Positions 1-12,942 of a stretch of DNA of 64,000 bases are shown piece by piece. Source of the stretch: Stichopus chloronotus (lineage: Eukaryota; Echinodermata; Holothuroidea; Aspidochirotida; Stichopodidae); assembly GCA_021234535.1 (NCBI GenBank), contig CM037848.1:14215444-14279443 (forward strand). The letters are read 5' to 3'. The notes under the pieces were generated by a model. The model was not told the origin of the DNA and did no database searches. It saw nothing but the letters and a program-made list of their open reading frames with translations. How positions within the stretch are numbered: position 1 is the first letter of the stretch; each line of letters opens with the position of its first letter. The position numbers and the translations under genes were made by a program.

Positions 1-2972
1 GACATAATTGAAACAAAGTGTTCATAAAGGTGTGAAGTGGTTTCGATGCTTCGATTGGCTACGCATGCGTCTGTTGCTTATACGCAGTATACGAGTATGC
101 AGTTAAAGGATGGAATCAGCAGAGGAAAGGTTCTGCATTTTATTTCACACAGGACGCATTGACAATACCTTCCCAGAACTATCAATAATATAGATCCTTG
201 GCTATCAATGATATCATAGACTCTGGAACCAAAGTTCCTCTTTTTCCAACCCTAATGCTGAATTTAAAAAAAAAAAAAAATATTAAGAAAATGTTTGGCT
301 TTCCAAATAAACCTCAGATGGTCGGAAACTGCACTTCCCGGGTGTACCTAAGCTACTACATATTTACCCAGCCTTGAAAAAGTGTTCTCATGTCTGCGAT
401 TTTCGGAGGGGTAGCCATTTCTTTGTTAAGGAGGGTAAGGTTAGCCTCCTTAGAACTGGTCCTGTTCGTGGGCCTACAACCCCCATTCACAGTTCTCCAA
501 TTTTGTCACCTCTGTCGTAGCATTAGAAAAACTAGGTTGAAACTATACTGATCCAACAGAATGATCCGGGATTGTGGAGCACAGACATTGGCCGACACCT
601 GACACAGATCCGGTAGAACTTTGATGATTGTAACCTTAAATTGAGGTCTTTTCTGTCGTCTTTCTCTCTGTTCTGGTAATTAGTATCGGTCACTCTGTCG
701 TGAATATCTGCAACATACCTCTTTATTCCAGATGGCATCGTCGGGCTCGACACCTGACTGTAATAGGGTTCTTTCTCGAGGATTCCACTTCCAAGAATTC
801 AGTCCGTAAGTTGGCGTCAAAAACGGTCTTTTTGATGGGAAAATTAGTAGGACTGAAAAAAAAAGACAAATTTCATCCAGAAGTAGCCAAACAGTTTTTT
901 TTTTTTTTTCAAGCAAGGCACCTAAGACAAAATTGGGAAATCGATGGTTTAAAATAATTCAATCTGGTCAGCATGCCAGCTCACAAAAGCTGCAAAGTTT
1001 TGTTGAAAAGTCGCACAGTATTATTTGTTGATATCCAGTGGAAATTGGTCCTCCACCAGCCAGGGGAGGGGGGGTTGATGACGGAATATTTGTTGAATTA
1101 GTGTTGTGCTACCCCGTAGCTACCACCCTGCTGGATCCGCTCCACCCCCACAGCATGGTGACTGAACTGGCTACGATCGAATCTCTAATGATCAGGATTT
1201 ATGGAATCCATTCTATGATCTCATTAACTCAACTTTAGAAAACCGCACTGTAGTTGACCGGTGACACTCGATAACTTGGAGTCACCCAAGGATGGCGCCA
1301 GCAACAGGTTCTGAAAAGTTTGTTGGGAATGAGTTACCTATAGAGGGCGCTACCTTGAGTTGTCAACTACGATAATTCAGATGAATTATATTAGATTGTC
1401 AAGGGTACACGGGGTTGGACTTGTGCGCCTTTAATGTACTAAATATAAGTATATATTACAGAGCGCGAGAAACGGAGAGGAAAGAAAAAGCTCGACTTCC
1501 AGTTCTGTAGAAAAATTCGATTTTGTGACTACCAACTTTCCAGTTTTAAAAGATGAGCAACTCAACCGACTCCTTACAAAGATCTACAGCTTTAAATGAA
1601 CCCAGTTTCCCATGATTATGAACAATAGATCTACCTCTCCGAATCTGTAAAGTGGAGGACATTAGACCCCCTATATACCAACTGTGGCGCTGCCAGTGGC
1701 GTCGCAGATGGCAAATTTAATTTTTTTTTTTTTACATTTTTATAGCCAGTTGGCAGTTGCCCCTCCCAACTCGTTTATGTCTATTAAATGACATAATGAG
1801 GGCAATCAGTCATAACGTTTTACAGAAAAAAAAGGCTTTTAGTGATGATAAGTGCCGTAATTTCTTTATCATAAATCTGTAAACCTATATCCACTACGCA
1901 TTATTGCGTAAAAGGGCGTTATTTTATTAGAGGAGTACCCGTTGATGCATAGGGTTTGCTAAGACGATATATCCCGAGAAAGGAAAGTAGAAAGATTATG
2001 TAGCCTATATATGGCAAGCGTGTATATCACATGAGCTGAATAGCCTATTGCCATTGGTGTAGGTCAAAGGTCTTCTTATAGACGTAAAAAAATCATATCA
2101 GTGGGGGAACCTTGTGCACATCGAATGTGGTCCAGGATGATTTTCTGTCCAGTCTTCTGGTAGTTTTGTTTATTTTTTACTGAATGTCGAAGACAATGAT
2201 GTAAGATTGCATGAATGCATCTAGAATAATCATGTTAGAGATGCAGGTACTATATACATTAATGGATCTCATAATTCTATATAAAATGCTTAGGTTTTCG
2301 GTAAAGTTCAATGGTCATTTGGGATCAGCCGAAATTTAAATTTGCCAATAGTAATCAACAAGGTACCTCAACTTAAGAAGCGTTGCCTCATCTTACACCT
2401 TAAAAAATGACGTATGAATATTATCTAAGGGACGTTAACAAAACAAAATAAGTGTTTTTTGTCTATACTGGGGCACTTTCCGACAGGGTTTGTCATTGAC
2501 AGGTCGTTTTTTACCACAAATTTGTTTAGAAGGTCTGGACAAAGAAAGAGCAAAGAGTTGAATGTAAAAAGTATATCACAACTAGGCATCCTTCTCTAAA
2601 GCTGGAAACATGAGTTGAAAATTTGTCACAGTTTGCCACTAAAAGTCAAATAAGTTATAGCCACGACAAAAGCACTTTGTTTAAGCCCCACTTTTGCATA
2701 CATGAAGATTAACAACATCCAATCCCATTGGTCTGTCTGATTTTCTGATTTATAACAGTCCTTGACGGCTAGGTTTTCTTGTAGAGTCTGAATTTTCTAG
2801 GGCCAACAAAAACGTCGAGACACATTCGAATATCTGAAGAGTGAATGTACATAAAGTCCTCTTTCAGATTCTGTGACAGGTGATCTTTTGCCCTACTTTT
2901 TCTTATCTGAAATACTGACGAAAAACAAAGATTGATAAACAGGCAATTGCCAGTGCCAGTCATATTCCAGCT
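1..2972. other. Gene-free segment
   Basis: No supported gene. It holds A and T homopolymer runs and a GC-richer stretch near 1040-1370 with a short inverted repeat (GTAGTTGAC near 1251; GTCAACTAC near 1363). Confidence 0.6.
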
Positions 2973-3342
2973 TTCAAGGGAAATGAGGGGGGGGGGGGGG
3001 TGGTTCAGAATATACCAACATAGCATACAGGGTAACTATGCTGCTTTAATTATTGTTAACCCAGTCAGTCCCATCAATAAACTTCTACAAAAGCTTCATC
3101 TCCTCAACACATTATTGCATGCATGTGATAAGTAACGGAAGATGCATCATTTGGTATTTTGAAAGTTTGGGTGAACAAATATAGCAATAAATAACTGTAG
3201 TTCCATCCGCGAGAAACTTATTTCTTGAAAAGAAGGATATTTTCCTTCCTTATCTTGAATAATCTATATCATTCCATATCTACAAACAGTGGTTTTGAAA
3301 ATACGATTATTTTTGTAGAACAAAGGCCTCATTTCCCTTTAA
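2973..3342 (-). mobile_element. TTAA-flanked MITE, family 1, inverted copy
   Basis: The reverse complement aligns along its length with 4033-4385: the TTAAAGGGAAAT end lies at 3342, and the internal blocks TTCACCCAAACTTTC, AGATGAAGCTTT and GTTTATTGATG are all present. The left end, TTCAAGGGAAATG, is interrupted by a run of 14 G at 2987-3000. It is more diverged than the copies at 4033 and 22750. It has no coding capacity, so any movement would have needed a transposase from elsewhere. Confidence 0.75.
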
Positions 3343-3660
3343 TTTAAACGAAAGTATTTTTGTTTTACCGTCAGCGGTATTCAAACCTGACTTATATGTG
3401 TCTTTTTCGTAACTCAAGATCTTGTTGTTTTGAAGAAAGACAGTTTTGGTAGTTTGCGTGTTCCTCAAGGCTACAACATATCGTTCAATAAGAGCCAAGT
3501 CACTTGCAATAACTCTTTGTTGTTCAGTGAAATTGGAGGTCTTATTTAATTGTTTCACTTTACACCAGTGAAAACTTAGATTGGGTTTATTGGAGATAGA
3601 CCAGGTTAAAAATGTTACGTGTTAAAAATCACATCTTCTAAATTGTGACATTGTATAATA

Positions 3661-4022
3661 AATAAAGCGAAATAAGACGTTTGTTTAACACAAAAAGATC
3701 ATATTTTTAAAACCAATGTTTTGTGGACGTAGAATGGTAGATTATTCAACAAAAGGGAGGACAGGGAGCATTCTTTTCCAGAAATAAGTTTCTCGCACGG
3801 ATAGCTATTCAATTATTTGTTGCTCAACAATAATTTGTTCGCCCAAACTTTCAAAATTCAAATGATGCGTTTTAAATTACTCATCACATGCATAATGTTT
3901 TGAGGAGATGAAGCTTTGCTAGATGTTTATTGATGAGATTAAATTAACAGTTTAACGATGATTAAAGCTATTTTCTCTGTATATGTTAAGTTGGTGTATT
4001 CTAATCTCCCTGTTCCCTTCAA
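3661..4022 (+). mobile_element. TTAA-flanked MITE, family 1, diverged copy
   Basis: It aligns with 4033-4385 across its length (CAATGTTTTGTGGACGTAGA, TAGATTATTCAA, GTTGCTCAACAATAATTTG, GATGAAGCTTTGCTAGATG). Both termini are degenerate (AATAAAGCGAAATAAGACG; CTCCCTGTTCCCTTCAA). It sits 10 bp from the next copy, so the cluster has grown by insertion next to or duplication of an older copy. Confidence 0.75.
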
Positions 4023-4032
4023 GAGACTTAAC

Positions 4033-4385
4033 TTAAAGGGAAATAGGGCGTTTGTTTTAGAGAAAACATCCACATTTTAGAAACCAATGTTTGTGGACGT
4101 AAAATGATAGATTATTCAAAATAAGGAAGAACTGCAGCCTTCTTTTCAAGAAATAAGCCCCTCACAGATCGAATTTCAGTTATTTGTTGCTCAACACTAA
4201 TTTGTTCACCCAAACTTTTCAAAATTCAAATGATGCATCTTCTGTTACTCATCACATGCGTAATCTTTTGAGAAGATGAAGCTTTGGTAGATGTTTATTG
4301 ATGAGACTGAATGCTTTAACAATGATTAAAGCTATTTTCTTTGCATGTCATGTTGGTGTATTCTAAACGCCCTATTTCCCTTTAA
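4033..4385 (+). mobile_element. TTAA-flanked MITE, family 1, best-preserved copy
   Basis: This copy is 353 bp, with terminal inverted repeats that match perfectly: TTAA then AGGGAAATAGGGCGTTT at the left, and AAACGCCCTATTTCCCT then TTAA at the right. The TTAA at both ends is the target duplication expected of piggyBac-type transposition (family knowledge). No open frame is present, so this is a non-autonomous element. Copies at 22750, 3661, 2973 (minus) and 62090 define the family inside this window. Confidence 0.88.
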
Positions 4386-4932
4386 AGAAATACAAAGGAT
4401 ACATAAGTAACCGTGTCTGCCATTGTTCAATGTGTAACTTTGAAATATGATAACGTTTTCTTTGGAAATCAGTAAATTCCAAACAAAAATATGCTATTGA
4501 TATACCGCGGTTTCGCCAAAGTTGCAGATTGACCTTAAAATTGTAGTCTGATCTTAAAATGATGTCGAAATTAAGGTCACAGTCTTTAAAGTATGGTACT
4601 GTTTCTTATAAAACAGTCAAGAATGTAAAGAGAAACAAGAGATGTAGTTGTGGCTGTGTGTATAACACCCTAGCCTCCATTGTCAGTCCCCTATATGCAG
4701 CTTTTCCAGTAGGGGTGGGGTGGGGGGTCTATTTTACCACTTTTCCCGACAATTATGACCAACAAATTAAAACTCATTCTATATGTTGCTAATGTAGGCC
4801 TTCTATCATAGGCTGAGCTGAAATCAAGATGGGGGGGGGGGGTCGTCCGAACCCCCTGAATCCCCCAGCTCCCTGCACTTTAATTCCCCTTGTGCAAGTA
4901 GCTGCTTGCGTAATGGCTGTCAAAGGTAATTT

Positions 4933-5523
4933 TTAAAGGAGAAGGCAAGTCAGGACTTTTGACAATGTTAATGAGAGACTAGCATATGGGGAACACCATT
5001 ACCAAATTTCAGTTAAATACGTTGCTTACTTTCCAAGATACTCATTTGAATATTCATAAAAAAATTATCAGGAAGCTGCCATTTTGAAATTGTGATGAAA
5101 TCACCAGACCACATGTGATTGAAAAGCTTTTGTTTTTCTTTATATTTCATTGTCAATAAATTTTAACAGTCATGCATAGATTCAAGTCATAGTATTAATA
5201 ATTTGATAATTGCATGATAAACCTCAGAATTTTCAACATAAAATGTGTACAAGTGTGTTTCCGATTGATAGAAATAATAGGTAAAGAATATAAAGAAATG
5301 AATTAAAATTTTTGCTATCAGTGGTTATGTGACATCATTATTTGACTTACTCAAGTTGTTTTACATTCAACTTAGGCAAAAATGGCAGCGCCCTTCTCTG
5401 AAGTTCGAAGGCGTGTAACTTGGACAGGAAACAATATCAGTGAATGAAACTTTGGGAAGATGTTTGTCAAACACGTCTGCTTCATTGTGATGAATATATT
5501 CCCAGGGTTTCCTTTTCCTTTAA
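4933..5523. mobile_element. TTAA-flanked inverted-repeat element, family 2 (single copy)
   Basis: A 591 bp segment bounded by TTAA. The left end reads AGGAGAAGGCAAGTCAGG and the right end, reverse-complemented, reads AGGAAAAGGAAACCCTGG, giving an imperfect inverted repeat (12 of 18 positions). There is no internal coding capacity. A minus-strand frame at 5372-5686 overlaps its right end but has no recognised similarity. Only one copy is seen here, so the boundaries rest on the terminal symmetry. Confidence 0.5.
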
Positions 5524-8500
5524 GTTGGCAAATGCAAAGCCTTGTAAACACACATCGCACAGAACTTACAGAAGTAAAAGCCAGTAGCAACTCACTGGAA
5601 AAACTAAGTTGGTGAGATTTACGCAAGTCACGGCGGATCTCATTGAGTACCATTAAAGCCGATTGTCTTTTGTGGAGGGAGGCCATTTGAAACAGGACTT
5701 AGAAGTGTGAACATCTTATCAGATTTCTTAACATTGTTTGGGATCTCATACAATCACATATGCATTACATACCAGTGGCATATATATTTCTATGCCAGTC
5801 GGAATGTACATTTAGTGTGGCTAACTTTGTCACAATTAAAATGTTAGATCATCAAAGGAACGATCTCCTTTCATATGGTAATCATTTTAGTCATTTACTT
5901 TTAACTCGAGGCACCGTGTCAACACGTCAACCTTGGAACTTTTTTTGTTAAACATTTTTTTAAAAAAAATCAACTTCCCTTACAACAGTTTATGGTTAGT
6001 CTCGATAACTCATAGTCCATTACTAAATTGAACAATAGACGAGATGGGTTGATTAGCTAATAAAGCAAAAGGGCCATGCTAAGCTAATGCGGTTGCAAAG
6101 TCAGTGGTTTGTGTGTGTATTTGTTTGTTCATATTCTCTCCCTTTTTTCATAATTATTCCCTCCGTGAAAAAAGTCAAACATTTCCTATCTCCTCGTATC
6201 ATAGTCGCTATGGATTTTACTGTTGCTTCTTAGCAGAAACCTCTCCGCTCTGCCTCATTAATTTCTTCAGCTTCAGCTTAGCAACTGGTAGCATTTATTC
6301 ATGACGTTTCTATTGTGGATACCGCACCACCAATACAAATTCTCCATCCCTTTATATTAATATTTATTGTTTCTCATTATCCTGAGTTCGTCGAAATATT
6401 GTAACGCCCTCTATTCGGATTCCAAAAGTGTCCGCGAACGTCATTTTCCAAAGTGGTACGTTCTTCTCTGTAACAAACCACCTCCCCAACCTTTTCCTAC
6501 TCGACTATCTTTGTATGGTGCTGTTGTTAAAAAAAAAAGTTATAAAAAGGGTAATTTGAAGGAAAAGAGAAAAGAAAGAAAGAAAAAAAAAGAAAGAGCA
6601 GAGAGGGAGAGCGAGCTGTCGAATAGAACCAAATCAATAATTCTGAAAATGAGAAAGTGAATACAGAAACAGATGAATGGAAATCCATGGCAAGCTGGTA
6701 TCTGCATCAGGTTGTTTTCCCCGACAGGCAGTGAAATAAGCAGAAGTATTGAAGCAAGTACGTACTGTATGCCATATGGCTGGGTAGTACTGTGGCCAAT
6801 GCAGAGTAATTGTTGCACAAACATATGAAGGAAATATTTCCCAAAGGTAAGTTGATGAGTAGAAATTAGAAAACAATGTGATCATAAAGGTCAGTGTGGT
6901 AACGAAATTTTACACATGAACTTAAATATTGAACCAACTTTCCATCAGACAAGAAAGCAACTTGAGCCTGGGACTGAACGCAAGCCTAATTGTGCACAGC
7001 GCTCAGACCCTGAGATACAACTGTATACTTGTTGTAATGTATAATCCATTTTAAAATATTTTCATCTCTATGATAAGTAATACCCAAAACCCGAACAATA
7101 TGTAGAATTAATATTTAATATGTGTTATGCACTTTTGTATCAAGTACACTGTGATACCTATACTGTATCATTGTGTTATATGGTGCATGGTGCACAAGTG
7201 AATGTGAGATGTTAAAGAAACATTCCAAACATTCAAACTTGTAGATTCTCCTCCTTCATATAAAGTCAATTACTGTTTGTCATAGAGAGCATTTTGTAAC
7301 ATTTGTTGATTATTCTGCATGGCCTCTGGCAGACTCATCTTTGATTTACATCTACATAATATTCATGAGAAGTTGTAGAGCTCGTAGAATTTTTCTCCTT
7401 TACTTTACCCTTTTCTTCTATTTGCCATCATTCCTCATCCACCTTTTCGTGTTATTTTAGAATATTGGGTTGGTTGTCACTGTTTTCTCTTCTGAGTATT
7501 TCACTTGTGCCATATACTTTTGCTTTATTGGATAAAGAGAGATATTGCTATCGATTTTGTCACATTCTGCTACGCAAAAGCACTTGTAATTTTAGAGGAG
7601 TAGGTACGGATGTCAGAACAGCTCATTAATGACGTCAAAAATGCACTCGTCCAGTTCACTACTCAAGCAAAGGTTACAGTGTTGTACGTTCTCTGTGAGA
7701 AAAACATGGATATCACGGAACCTTGTTTGTCCTTTTTCTGTGGAGGGGAATAACATTTAAGGTAAATATTAATTCTTCTTTTCATTCATTTTCAGTTTGA
7801 GACATAATTTTTCCTCAAATTCCCGCAGTTTTTCAGTTGGGGTTCATATTTTTTACTTTTAATGAAGTGTATGTTGCAGCTGAATGTACAGCTGTGGGTA
7901 TGATCGTGGATGGATTACACACTACGCCGGTTCAGTACAATACAGTTGCACAATGTATAGTCGCTGCACTATGCCAGCATGTACGCAGACGGAATTCATC
8001 ATAGCAAGTGCAGATACACTAATGTTGCAACATATACATTAAAATCGACACGAATTGCTAAATCACTGGAATCTACATGGTCACAAGGGTTTTGACTGTT
8101 TGCTGGGTAACAGAAAGGAGAACAGAAAATCTAGTGGAACTTGCTCTATTGTCATATTTGCTCTAGAACTAGTGAAAATGATAAGCCTATCGAATCACTG
8201 TAGGCCCTTGTCACTGTCATATGTCAGGCCTAGGTACGTATTTACAGGGCTTAAATAGTTACACAGTAGACACACCAGGGGCAAAAGTGCTGTTTTTCTT
8301 CTTTGCTCCGGTTTCCAACTGTGGCCAACAGCTAAATGGCATAAGCTCAGTGGATGGTGCAATTGTAGAATGCAAGACTACTAGTAGTAGTGAGTAGTAC
8401 TTACGCTCTTTTTTATGCCTCCATATGTGTGGATGCTATGGGTTGTTTTGTAGCACTAAGTTAGTGATAGAAGGCAGAACTTAATCAGTAGTAACGCTAG

Positions 8501-11500
8501 CACTGAACATTAAGGCCTAATTGTGACACCCTTAATATGCCATTTAATGTTTTGGCTTTACATCTGAGCATCAAGTATCGGTGCATCCACTCAGAAAGAC
8601 CACTGGTAGACTTTGTCATACTTATAGACCATCACACCACATTTTCAAAGAAGACTCAACTTCTTTATGTGAAATCTTTCACTTAATTCACACCCGTGCA
8701 TCCACTCATCCATTCAAAATATTTACTGATTTAGATTAAAGTTTTGAATTCTCATCCATATGCATGTTTGCCGAGGAGAACGTTTCACGAGCATGTACGA
8801 ACATTTTCCTGGCCATTGAACAACAATGTCGTTCTCACAGAAATTTTAACCTGGCATACTTGCAGAGCCAAATGCAAAGAAACAGCTTCAGTCAGTGGCC
8901 CTGTGTTGTGCTGTATATTACTTGTTTTTACCTTTTTGAATGGCACTTTATGTGCCTATGGCAAAGAGTTTACTAGAGTGCATATACTAGGCTTCTAACC
9001 TTCCTTGGCAAACTTGGGAGACCTTAGCACCGTAAAAAACCTTTGTTAGGACCATGCAGTGTATTTGTCAAGAACGGAGAATCTCTAGATCCAGTGTTGA
9101 CAAGTGATCTCACATAGCAAGCTGTAAGACTTAATTACATTATTCGTGTGTTAGAACCACTTGAACAAATGCCCCCTTCAGTATCAATTCAAATGCTCCT
9201 AATGTAACAATTCTGATGCTCTCTGAAGGAGGCAGCAGGATGGTTAACATGCCAAATGGCAAAAAGAATCATGTAAATGTTTTAAAGAATCAATGGAGTA
9301 ATTTCAAGGTACAGGTTTGCATCCAGATGGCATTCATACTTTGAAAGCTGGTTAATGCTGTGCAAACATACATACAGTAATGACCTGTTGTATTTTTTTT
9401 TGTTCATGAATATACCTATTGACCCCACTTCATGGAAGAAATTGCATGTATTACCGCACTATACTTGAGTTTAATTCTGGCATTTCAACTGTACAATTTA
9501 AGGCATTTGGGAATTTTGATCATTCTCTTCTGATTCTTTTAGAACTGTATTCAGTGCAGTTATTTGGTTCAAAACAATTTTCTCATTTCTTGTATTTTAA
9601 TTTTCAACATCAATATTGCATCATTTTTTTTTAAAATTCTGATCAGGTTCACGTCTTTATTACAATGCTGATATAATCACACATGAATATAGGGTCATTA
9701 GACAATGGAGGTTCCAGGGATCATTTTGGTAGAAGCTTAGGTGGCCTTTTTTTTGAATACTGAGTGCAGAGTAGAAGGAGATTCTGGTCCTAAGTTCCTA
9801 AATTAAGTAAGCTGTTTGATTTTAGATAAGGTACCTCTAAAACAGATACCGAGAAGTAGTGCTATTGGATATAAAATTTTCTACACTTCAGTACATGTTC
9901 ACCTTATGTGCTTTGTACACTTTTGACACATTAAAGTGGTTATCAGCTCTTCCATGATCACTTAGATTATATCTCCATGGCAACATCAAACTTCCACCAT
10001 GGGAGATAACGATTTGTAATGCTTTGACTTCTCAAAGCATGTAGGTCACTTCATATTCTTCTTAAATCACTGTTAGATCTGACTGCCACATGTCATGTAC
10101 TGTACTATGTTTGCGCAAATGACCCAAACTTATGCTCGTTTTGCAAAATCAGATCCGTTGAAATACTTCATCTTTGTTGAAATCAAAGCAGATCTCTCTA
10201 GATGAGTGCAAATCCAGTGCAGCCCTGCAATGCACAATGAAGTGTAGATTTCCAACTAAAAGATTAGTGTTAAACAAGTTCACTGCATTTTGTTTACCTA
10301 TGACAGTTAATGAGAAAATTCCAAAGTTCAAAATTGTTTGTTTAAATTTGATTTGGTTCCGTGTTTAGTTTACCTCACATGGCGTTCGACAGTTCAATTA
10401 CCTTTACTTCAATTACCTTTACTTCAATTACCTTTACTTCAATTACCTTTACTTCAATTACCTTTACTTCAATTACCTTTACTTCAATTACCTTTACTCT
10501 CACATGCACAGCATATCCGCATTCAGAAGTCTGCAGTCTGCACACACAAGTGTGGTGGTGTCAGATATTGAATACAGTGTTGTGGAGCTGAGCAAAACGA
10601 AAGCCAGCTTATCAGGCAACTGAAAACATTTTCAGTGATAAGATTTGATTACTTTGAAACTAGTTCACAGAATTTATCAAATGTTCACATAGAGTGTAAA
10701 TTTTGTGACATTTTACTCTACAGGTGCTGCAGTATCCTGTTCCATAATCTTACAAAAGCACAGTACCTCACACCATAGCAATGGAATGAGCTAGATTTCG
10801 TTCACGAATGTGAACACTTTGATGAGACTTTGGTGGAGTGTATGCAAATACTGTACAGTACAGTAGTTGTGAATTGCCATTGTGATGCATCATGTGAAAG
10901 AAGAAAATAATTTTATAACACGAGTTGGTATAACGTTTGCTCAATTGCATACCTCTTACCTAATTGTTGGTTGGATTAACGCTGCATTGTGCAGACTTTG
11001 CTCAGTAGCTTTGTTCAGCTCGGTGAATTACATCAAGATGCAGAATTTCTTGTATGCAATATTCAGGAACATGGCACGGGAGGTTGGAGGTTCTGTAGCA
11101 CAGATTGAGTTTTCCAGCATTATGCATACAATTTGCATCACTAGAGAAACATTTCCTACACCTAAGGAGACAAATTAATGAGTTTTTTTTTTTTCTGAGT
11201 ATCACAACAGTGTAATTACTCAGTAGCTTCCCTGAGCTATGTTAGGTTGCATTTTAATTTTTGGGTGTGAAATTTTTTCTTGATATTTGGGCAAGTTTGT
11301 CATAGATTGAGATGTGGATTTCTTCAGAATTTACTGTAACATTTGTAAATTGTATGTGAAAGAGTAGCTGATGTGAATGAAAGTATGAAACTTCTGTAGT
11401 GTACAGCATGATTTGCTGAGGTTGAATGCAGAGCATACAGTAACAAATTTCTGAATTGACCATGGGTCCTTTAACAGAGTGACCGCAAGGTTACGTTGCT

Positions 11501-12261
11501 TTGTACTGTAACTTCCCTCAGTGAAGCAAATATTCTTTCAGACCCTAACAGCTCTTTTGAGGTATTTCATGAAAGGTATTTTAAATCATAAGAAGATCTA
11601 ACATATCTGAGAAGGTTGTACTCTCAGAATCCGCCTCTGCCCATCTTCATTGAGTGCATCCTCCTTCCTTCCTCATTATCCAGCTTCAGGTCTGAGTGAC
11701 TCAGTATGAGCAGTTATCACATGGTTTTCATTAAGCACAACGGTAACCTCATGTAAATTCTCACTGGCACAGCATTTTACATTCCAAGGAGCTTTCAGCA
11801 TTCTGCTGCAGCTGTCTGAAATGTTTTGTTTGCTACTTCTTCTCCCGGGTTTGTGGACAGGATTGAAAATCCTTTTAAATACATCGGTAACTTGAGAGCG
11901 ATGCAAGACACATCGGATATATTTCAACAGTAGTGAGTTGCAAGAGTGAGGCAGCCAGATGGCTAAATTTTCTTTTACTTTGACCTATCATTTTTTTTCA
12001 AATTCTTTTACTTCATCCTGATTAGATGTTACAGAGATATTGACATAGACCCACTTGGACATATCTGTGTCTCTGAAAGAAAATAACTGACCTGAGAATG
12101 TTGACAGTTCTTACAAAAGAACTTCAAATTGTAGCCTATATCGGTACTGCTTGAGCCATTGTATTCATTGAGTTAATTTCTTCTCTACACTAGTAAAATG
12201 TATTAAGTGCCAGTATCTTGTGTAACCACAGAGTACAGAAAATCTGACTTAATTTTTATTT
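5524..12261. other. Gene-free segment
   Basis: No supported gene and only short chance frames. It contains the minisatellite at 10393 and an imperfect hairpin at 9970-10008 (TATCTCCATGG against CCATGGGAGATA). From about 10 kb the words ACTGTA and TACAGT become frequent. Confidence 0.6.
10393..10498 (+). repeat. Minisatellite, 15 bp unit, 7 copies
   Basis: About seven near-perfect tandem copies of TTCAATTACCTTTAC. The unit length is a multiple of three and has no stop in at least two plus frames, which creates spurious overlapping reading frames (repeated LPLLQ or TSITF). No spacer structure like a CRISPR array is present. Confidence 0.93.
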
Positions 12262-12942
12262 TTGGATATTATAGCTAAATGGCAATTACCTTCAGAGAAT
12301 AGACTGCAACTCCATACTGTTAACCTTGGACGGATCTGTCTCCATAATTGCCATGATCCTTACGACGTACATGTAACAAAATTCAGTTTGAATACTGTAT
12401 GGTACTGTACATACAGTAAATTATACAATGGCTTGATGATCAGAATATGCCTGCAGGCAGAGGCGTCACTACAAGGCTGCTACTGGCTGTACAATACAGT
12501 ATTGCCGTTCAATGTGAATGCTGCAGAATTTTCCATCAACAAGATTTTATCCTCCACATGTGTGATGTGTCTATATCAAGCTGACTGCATTGCCATGGAT
12601 ACTAATGCTGTCATTAAAATGCTTGACTGTGTTGTTGAATGGCTGAGTAACCAAACAGAATCTCAATATACACAAGTTACTTGTGAAAACGATAAATCGT
12701 ATGAACTTGAATATCAAGCAGCTAGTGCATTCAGGCACTGTACATCATCACTGTGTGCATTAATTTGCATTGTCAGTGGCAGGAATATCTACTTTGGATG
12801 GTTCTTGTGTGAAAGTGCTCAAGTGAGTTGTGAGATGGAACCAAACGGAGAAAGTGGACTTGACAGTACAGGTTGCTGGGAATTTAAACATCATAAACAA
12901 CGTTATTCTTTTTGCAGCTTGTTCAGCCTAATTTTATCCTAA
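12262..12942 (+). CDS. Unassigned 226-codon open frame, possibly a terminal exon
   Basis: This is the longest open frame in the window, with a stop at 12940-12942. It does not begin with ATG; the opening TTG is simply the first codon after an upstream stop region. A plausible acceptor (a T-rich stretch ending ATATTATAG) ends at 12273, so the frame could be a last exon. The first in-frame ATG is about 170 nt in. The translation is Cys-rich (CVMCLYQADC, CTSSLCALIC) with no domain, signal or membrane pattern that I recognise. Base composition is as AT-rich as the surroundings, unlike the kinase exons. A rough estimate makes a frame this long unexpected by chance in 64 kb of this composition, but the local excess of ACTGTA/TACAGT words may lower stop frequency. 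It may be a decayed gene or chance. Confidence 0.2.
   Translation: MDIIAKWQLPSENRLQLHTVNLGRICLHNCHDPYDVHVTKFSLNTVWYCTYSKLYNGLMIRICLQAEASLQGCYWLYNTVLPFNVNAAEFSINKILSSTCVMCLYQADCIAMDTNAVIKMLDCVVEWLSNQTESQYTQVTCENDKSYELEYQAASAFRHCTSSLCALICIVSGRNIYFGWFLCESAQVSCEMEPNGESGLDSTGCWEFKHHKQRYSFCSLFSLILS

Noticed and set aside
1250..1371. Short inverted repeat GTAGTTGAC ... GTCAACTAC as a MITE
   Set aside because: Only nine bases pair and no target duplication is visible; chance cannot be excluded.
10393..10498. Possible CRISPR-like array
   Set aside because: The copies abut with no unique spacers, and the genome is eukaryotic.
10338..10591. Overlapping open frames with LPLLQ and TSITF repeats
   Set aside because: They are produced by the 15 bp minisatellite, whose unit is a multiple of three and lacks stops in these frames.
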